A stretch of 24,648 nucleotides of DNA from Acanthamoeba castellanii str. Neff (Eukaryota > Discosea > Longamoebia > Acanthamoebidae): NCBI RefSeq assembly GCF_000313135.1, contig NW_004457242.1:10150-34797 (forward strand), written 5' to 3'. The position numbers and the translations under genes are program-made. Below, one piece after another: positions 20,072-24,648 of this stretch. Below the pieces are notes generated by a model. The model saw only the letters and a program-made list of their open reading frames with translations, ran no database searches and was not told where the DNA came from. Each line of letters opens with the position of its first letter. Within the stretch, counting starts at the first letter, position 1.

Positions 20072-21128
20072 TCAGCTGCGAAGCCAGTAGAAGAGGAGGA
20101 AGCAGATGCAAAACGCGATGAACGAGCCCAGGACGACCATGTCCCTGTACTTCTTCTTTTTGATCGAGCCCATGATCGAGTTGATTCCCGGCAATGAACC
20201 TGCGAGGTGGCGAGGCGATGAGCGACCAACATACCACAAACGTGTGAGTAGGAATGGACCAGTACCTCGCATGCCGGCGAGGGTCGCCAACGTGTTCTGG
20301 AGGAGTGACCTCTGGCCAGCGAGCTGGTCCCGCGCCTCCTGTGCTTGGCTGTGCATAAACCAAGCGGCGGTCAGCGACCGTGTCTCGCAGTTGCGCCCCA
20401 GGTGGAGCAGCGAAACGGGGCGAATGACGTACGCAATGAGCTGATCGGCGATGTGATCGACCCCGTGGATGGAACCCCGCTCCCGCAGCAGATTCTCGGT
20501 TCGGGAGTTCATGCCAGTGTTCTTCTTGTACTCGCTGTGCGTGCGTGCTCTCATCAGCATTTCTTCACGCACACACAGTAACTGCACTACCCCATCAAGC
20601 AAAGGATGCACGAACCTTATGTCGTCGCGCACAGAGAGCAACAGATCAGCGTGCTCTCGCGTCTGCATGATGTTTGCCTGTTGTTGGGTTGAACTCGAGC
20701 TCAATCAACAAACCACGAGGAGGCAGTGGACAAGGAAGCGGGCGTACCCTAGTCTTCTTGAAATCGAGCTTAAAATCGTGCAACTTGCCGCGGTGATGCT
20801 GCAGAATGTGCGGCAAGGCCACACTCGCATCGCATCGCGTCATCTTGTCATTGATTTCGGACAGCTGCGCGTTACAGAGTCTTTAGCTGAGTGCCTCTAG
20901 ATGAAGGGAGATTGAGAGCCATACCTGGAGGAGCAGCTGATCAATCTCGAGAGCCATCGAGTTGGAGACATCTTCAGACCACGGGCTAGCGTTCAGGCTG
21001 TGATCCTCCTCTCGTAGCAGCGTCGAATGTGCGAAATTGGCACCCAGTTTTGAATACGACACCAATTTGACGTCGAGCATGCTCTCTAGTTTGCGTGCAT
21101 CCCTCCTCAGTTCCTCGAGCGTTGCCAT
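20072..21128 (-). CDS. GOS1: Golgi Qb-SNARE, GOS1/GS28 (GOSR1) family, 6 exons
   Basis: Exons on - (20925-21128, 20748-20864, 20616-20677, 20433-20534, 20266-20348, 20072-20199) join in phase to about 231 residues; animal GOSR1 has about 250. The N-terminus matches the family closely: LEELRRDARKLESMLDVKLV, then SYSKLGANFAHSTLL and MALEIDQLLLQLSEINDKM, forming a three-helix regulatory domain. HILQHHRGKLHDFKLDFKKT and NIMQTREHADLL follow. The SNARE motif runs about 130-195, with the expected central glutamine at Q174 (LAGQRSLLQNTLATL). It ends in a C-terminal membrane anchor (VVLGSFIAFCICFLLFYWLR). In other eukaryotes this SNARE acts in ER-Golgi and intra-Golgi vesicle fusion with Sed5/syntaxin 5 partners. 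The start codon is 181 bp from that of the divergent PARP16-type gene. Confidence 0.93.
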
Positions 21129-21308
21129 AATTCTTCTCAAATCGCGCCCTTCCCTATGGGCTCTCGATCAAGATCTCTTGTCTGGTTATGTCTTGTCTCG
21201 CGCGCCACGTCAGCGTAGAAGAGCGAAACCGACATTCGCCCGCGGGAATGTGCCACGCGTTGGGGTGGGGGCGAGGAATGTTGGGCGAAGTTGGTACAAA
21301 ACTGGAAG

Positions 21309-22928
21309 ATGGAGAGCGAAACGAGCGAGGTGGCTGCGTCACCGGCTTCGGAGGAGGTGCTGCAAAGGAGGGACTTGGAGGTGCGAGTATGCAGCCAACT
21401 CGCCAGCAAGTACGTTGTTGCACACCAAGAAATCGATATTTTGCTTGTGTTGACTCACCACGATGCCTGGCCTGGCAGCCTGCTCGGGTGTGATCTCTTG
21501 TTGAGCCTCTTCTTCACGGCACTGAGTAGCTACAGACGAGCAACCATCTGCCAGCCTTTCCCTTCCTTCTTCTCTACGGGGGCGTCGCACACAAAGATCA
21601 AAGAGTTTGATCAACTTGTACGTACAACCTTGCAGCTGCTCCTCACCTCTCGTGCCTTCCTCACGCAGCGGCGGGTGGGCAGGTAAATATCCTGCAAACG
21701 CTGCCTCCCCTGAGCACACTTGCTCGTGATGAGGGTACGCACACCTTGCCCCAGTCCTGACCCTTTGGCTTAACCTCACCGCCTGCCTCTGTTGGTGCCA
21801 ACAGAGTCTGTGCACAAGCTGCCGCTCAAGTCGTTGCGATTCCTCGACTGGCTGTTCCACCCACCAGCTTTCCGATTGAAAGAGATCACTGTAGACGAGT
21901 TCAACGTCAAGACCTCCTTCCATTCCGAAACCGCTGGTGCTGCCCGCTCGGGCTCCCTGCCACAACACATCTTCGAGGTCGTCTACGACGAGTCCCCTTC
22001 GTCCTCCACTTCTGGCGCAGGTTCGTCGTGCGCACACATCCACATCATGCCGCTTCTCTACTCACCGGAATCACACACACACTCGCAGCATCGTTTGCCT
22101 TGGAAGCACTGCAGCGGTATCAGTCTGTGGCTCAGAAGCACGGCACGGTGGTGGGGTACTGATATAAACCTCCTTTCGTGCGCTCCTCCTGGATGACTGT
22201 GCGCCTGACACCTTTTTGAACACCAAATCACCACACAGGTACCATGCTTCGTCGCTCGAGAACTTTCACTCCATATTGTGGAACGGGCTCGACACCAAGT
22301 ACTCCAAGCAGGGCCTCTTTGGCGAGGGTACGGCCTCGCTGGAGTGCAAACAAGTCCTGAGTGGACTCACCACATACATACGTAACAGGGATCTACCTCT
22401 CCACCGACGCCTCCGTGTGCATGACCTTCTGGACCTCGGCTCCTTCGTGGGAAAGGAGCGCGATCGGCCCTCGAGTTGGCCTTATTGCTGGATGTGAGGT
22501 GAGCGGCCCTTCTTGTCGGCGATCCTTCCACTGATGGGCATATCAGTGGTCCTAAGCCCTTTTCCGTGTGCTTGGTGCACAGGTGGCCAACGACCCCGAG
22601 TACGTGTCTCACGGCAAGCGGGAGACGAACGACGCGAGTTTACCCGAGCAGTATCTGCTCTCAAAAAGCAATGACCATGTCCGCGTACGGCACCCGCACC
22701 ATGAACCACGCCGGCTACTCGCCTTCTAACTCGAGCGTTACCACTCTTCTGTTTAATCAGGTGAAGTACCTGCTCGTACTCTCGGAGGCACACAAGCCCA
22801 AAGCGCCGCAGAGGAAGATCAATAGGAACGCTCTCGTGATCTTCCTTTTCGTGCTTCTCCTCGCCTTTGTCGCCTTTCTCCGATCTCCCGCTTGGAAACG
22901 CCTCCGTAACAAGTGGCTCGGCCGCTGA
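21309..22928 (+). CDS. PARP16: PARP16-type mono-ADP-ribosyltransferase with C-terminal membrane anchor, 8 exons
   Basis: Exons 21309-21409, 21479-21617, 21807-22020, 22089-22155, 22239-22327, 22389-22498, 22583-22684 and 22761-22928 give about 329 residues, close to human PARP16 (322). The N-terminal helical domain is recognisable by FFTALSSYRRATICQPFPS and LRFLDWLFHPPAFRLKE. The catalytic domain has H176 (YHASSLENFHSILWNGLD), Y206 (LFGEGIYLSTDAS) and Y277 (VKYLLVLSE), the H-Y-Y triad expected of a mono-transferase rather than a polymerase. GLIAGCEVANDPEY and LPEQYLLSKSNDHVRV also match. A hydrophobic helix at 298-314 (ALVIFLFVLLLAFVAFL) followed by basic residues is a tail anchor; in animals this places the enzyme on the ER and nuclear envelope, where it modifies stress sensors. 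The junction between 21617 and 21807 is the least certain: the 189-nt intron is long and its acceptor (CAGAG) could lie two bases earlier. Confidence 0.9.
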
Positions 22929-23044
22929 CGCCTTCAGCTCGCAATACAAGTGCAGCCTCCACCGCAGTAGTTAACCTACTCCAACGAGCGGACCACACGC
23001 ACACACTCAACAGACCGACTCAGGTGCGCGAAGAGACAGTTGTC
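22929..23044. other. Spacer between PARP16-type gene and 5S rRNA gene
   Basis: About 116 bp form the 3' flank of the PARP16-type gene and the 5' flank of the 5S gene. I see no polyadenylation hexamer in its standard form, and no TATA box before the 5S gene, as expected for a gene with an internal promoter. Confidence 0.5.
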
Positions 23045-23163
23045 GGATACGGCCATACTGCGCAGAAAGCACCGCTTCCCATCCGAACAGCGAAGTTAAG
23101 CTGCGCCAGGCGGTGTTAGTACTGGGGTGGGCGACCACCCGGGAATCCACCGTGCCGTATCCT
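23045..23163 (+). rRNA. 5S rRNA: 5S ribosomal RNA gene
   Basis: The 119-base sequence begins GGATACGGCCATACTGCGCA and ends CCGTGCCGTATCCT. The 5' GGATACGG pairs with the 3' CCGTATCC to form helix I. The universal loop sequence CCCATCCGAACAGCGAAGTT and AAGCTGCGCC (about positions 35-70) carries the helix III region and the start of the internal RNA polymerase III control region. GGGGTGGGCGACCACCCGGG forms the helix IV hairpin. The sequence agrees with what I know of Acanthamoeba 5S rRNA, and with 5S genes being dispersed rather than in tandem in that genus. It lies alone between two protein genes, on the same strand as both. Confidence 0.97.
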
Positions 23164-23166
23164 TTT
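23163..23166 (+). terminator. RNA polymerase III terminator (T4)
   Basis: A run of four T immediately follows helix I of the 5S rRNA, the standard minimal pol III stop signal. The last T of the mature RNA is part of this run. Confidence 0.8.
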
Positions 23167-23306
23167 GGCATTGCTTGTGCGCCTCTGCTTCTTCTCGCCT
23201 TCATTCTTTGCCCTAACTAACAGAACGATAACCACACGCTGCACTTATGCGTGAGCACCCAGAGAATCAAGGCGTGGGGCTGGCTGAGATGACGTCCTTG
23301 GGAATA

Positions 23307-23475
23307 TTACTTCTTGGCGGCACAGTACTCGCCCACCTGAAGAAGGTGGGCATGCTGCTTGATGTTGTTCGTCTATAGCAGCTACCCAGCGGGTGCGAGA
23401 TCCGGAGGCCAGAGGCACTGCACCGAGTTCGCCTTCACTGTTAGCCCGTCCATCCACTCGTCGAAAGGTCTTTCT
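23307..23475 (-). pseudogene. Coding-like 3' remnant or terminal exons of an unrecognised gene
   Basis: Two pieces on - join in phase across a 51-nt GT-AG intron (23373-23423). Exon 23424-23475 encodes ERPFDEWMDGLTVKANS, and exon 23307-23372 encodes TNNIKQHAHLLQVGEYCAAK plus one more Lys before a TAA. A third piece upstream, ending at a GTAAGA donor near 23521, would add ELNASSDLK in phase. This is protein-like and ends cleanly, but no start codon or recognisable domain lies upstream before the AT-rich sequence at 23650-23690. It may be a fragment of a duplicated gene or a very short real gene. The rest of 23164-23726 (about 560 bp) shows nothing else I can support. Confidence 0.35.
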
Positions 23476-23726
23476 CTAGCCCGACGGCAGGAGGGGCCGT
23501 GCGCACTCCACCACACCCTCTTACGGTTTTAAGTCCGAGCTGGCGTTTAACTCCAATCGGTGATGCGCACTGCCCAGACCCTCCGTATGTCGGCAAAAAG
23601 GGAAAGGGAGCCATGCACGGGTCACGTTGTGTATGCCTCTCATTTTTCGCGCTTTTTTTTATTAATAAAAAAAGCTCAAAAAAGAGGAATTTCAATTCGT
23701 AAACGAAAAGCTCGGAAGATTGGAGG

Positions 23727-24648
23727 ATGAGGGCAGGGCGATCTCTGCTCGCGATCTCCTCAGTTCCCTCGAGCAGTAGATTTTGCGTTCCTTATCTGCG
23801 GCCTGCTTTCTTGGCGACCAGCGGCCCACTTCGCCCATACAGATTATCATTGATTGGCTCATCGGGCCTGCAACGATGCACAGCCTCCACGTTTGAGCGA
23901 AAGGGCGACGACTGGAGCTCAAAATCAAAGCAGAAACAGATGGAGAGGGAGAGGAAGGTGGCCAGCTCAGCAAGCGTGCACGCGCCCTGCTGGCGTGGGA
24001 GCGAGAGCAATGGCATAAGCGGCAGGTACGGTTGGGCGCAGCCGCACAAAATCTCCTGATCTCGCTAATGGCGCCATCCATTCTTCAGAAAGAAAAGGAG
24101 CCCAATGCGGAGCTAAGCAAAAACAAGATCTTCCGAATGACGCCCGTCGACTCCAAGGTACAGACTCGCCATTCTATTTGCACCACACGTGGGCAGTCGC
24201 TCACACCACATGCTACCGGACCAGATACTCGACTACATCGACCGCCTCAAACTGGGCAGGAGGAAGGACGAGCCACCACCGTCACCGACGGCAGGCGTAA
24301 GGAGCAGCTGGCCAAGGTCAGGACGGAGACCGATAAGGTGCGCACCGTCTCCATCGGGTGATGCTTACGATCGTCGACGATCCCTCTGCATTCATAACGT
24401 TGTGCGTGTGCGTGTGCGTGTGCGTGTGCTGCCAGTTGTGGGAGCGGAAGGTCACCTTCTTGGGCGGCGCTACTGCGAGGGAGTCCTTCCTGCCGGAAGA
24501 CCTGCCCGAGATCGCGTTCATTGGTCCTGCTCGCTTCCCCCTCCCAGCCTTGTGGGCCACTAAGACTCGCTAACTCGAGACATTCACTGGTGATCTGCGC
24601 AGGAAGGAGCAATGTAGGGAAGTCATCCCTCATCAACGCCCTTACGGC
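23727..24648 (+). CDS. engB: EngB/YihA-family GTP-binding protein, likely mitochondrial; 5' part only (cut by window end)
   Basis: Likely exons are 23727-23775, 23898-24025, 24089-24157, one between 24190 and 24335, 24436-24523, and 24603 to the window edge. The recognisable part is the end: LPEDLPEIAFIGRSNVGKSS followed by LINALT, the EngB-type lead-in and P-loop (GRSNVGKS). EngB proteins bind GTP and help assemble the large ribosomal subunit; eukaryotic nuclear copies (GTPBP8 type) work in mitochondria or plastids. The start MRAGRSLLAISSVPSS is Arg/Ser-rich without acidic residues, fitting a mitochondrial presequence. Exons 2 and 3 are Lys/Glu-rich (LSKRARALLAWEREQWHKRQ). Exon 4 is ambiguous: one acceptor gives ILDYIDRLKLGRRKDE with a GTAAGG donor at 24297, another gives DGRRKEQLAKVRTETDK with a GTGCGC donor at 24336. 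The 23776-23897 intron has a weak TTTGAG acceptor. Confidence 0.75.
24398..24430. repeat. (GTGTGC)n simple repeat in an intron
   Basis: Tandem GTGTGC units just upstream of the acceptor at 24434-24435 in the EngB-family gene, similar in unit to the repeat at 925-949. Confidence 0.8.

Overview
The window is gene-dense, GC-rich nuclear DNA of a eukaryote. Its genes are split by many short introns (mostly about 50-200 nt, largely GT-AG, donors often GTACG/GTGCG), and CA/GT repeats sit mainly inside introns. A dispersed 119-nt 5S rRNA gene with an Acanthamoeba-like sequence, together with the gene style and the proteins, points to an Acanthamoeba-type amoeba. This is an inference. All gene models were joined by hand by matching splice phase and protein-family conservation, without transcript data.

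Left part (1-7883). The 3' end of an acidic protein gene runs off the left edge on +. It is followed on - by a multi-pass membrane protein and by a 12-exon gene combining a zinc finger, a long Gln/Pro-rich region, a PH domain and a VPS9 (Rab5-type GEF) domain. An F-box plus SPRY gene lies divergently on +. Middle part (8094-14659). On - lie a secreted kelch-like protein and a START lipid-transfer protein. On + is a four-helix membrane protein of unknown function, facing a - strand prenylcysteine oxidase. Right part (14962-24648). An 18-exon type II membrane M28 peptidase (glutamate carboxypeptidase II family) on + is followed by a small unknown protein and an unassigned coding-like stretch. 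Next come a - strand Golgi Qb-SNARE (GOS1/GS28) and, divergently on +, a PARP16-type mono-ADP-ribosyltransferase with a C-terminal membrane anchor. Then follow the 5S gene, a coding-like remnant on -, and the 5' half of a nuclear gene for an EngB/YihA GTPase that runs off the right edge just after its P-loop.

The genes do not form one pathway. Several act in the endomembrane system (VPS9 GEF, GOS1, PARP16, START, M28 peptidase), but nothing in the layout shows they are co-regulated beyond four head-to-head pairs with 180-325 bp between start codons. I found no CRISPR array, transposon, virus-like gene or operon. The most unusual non-coding signals are two perfect palindromes (20 and 26 bp), each abutting the 3' splice site of an intron in two neighbouring genes, a GC-AG intron, and two apparent ultrashort introns in the prenylcysteine oxidase gene.
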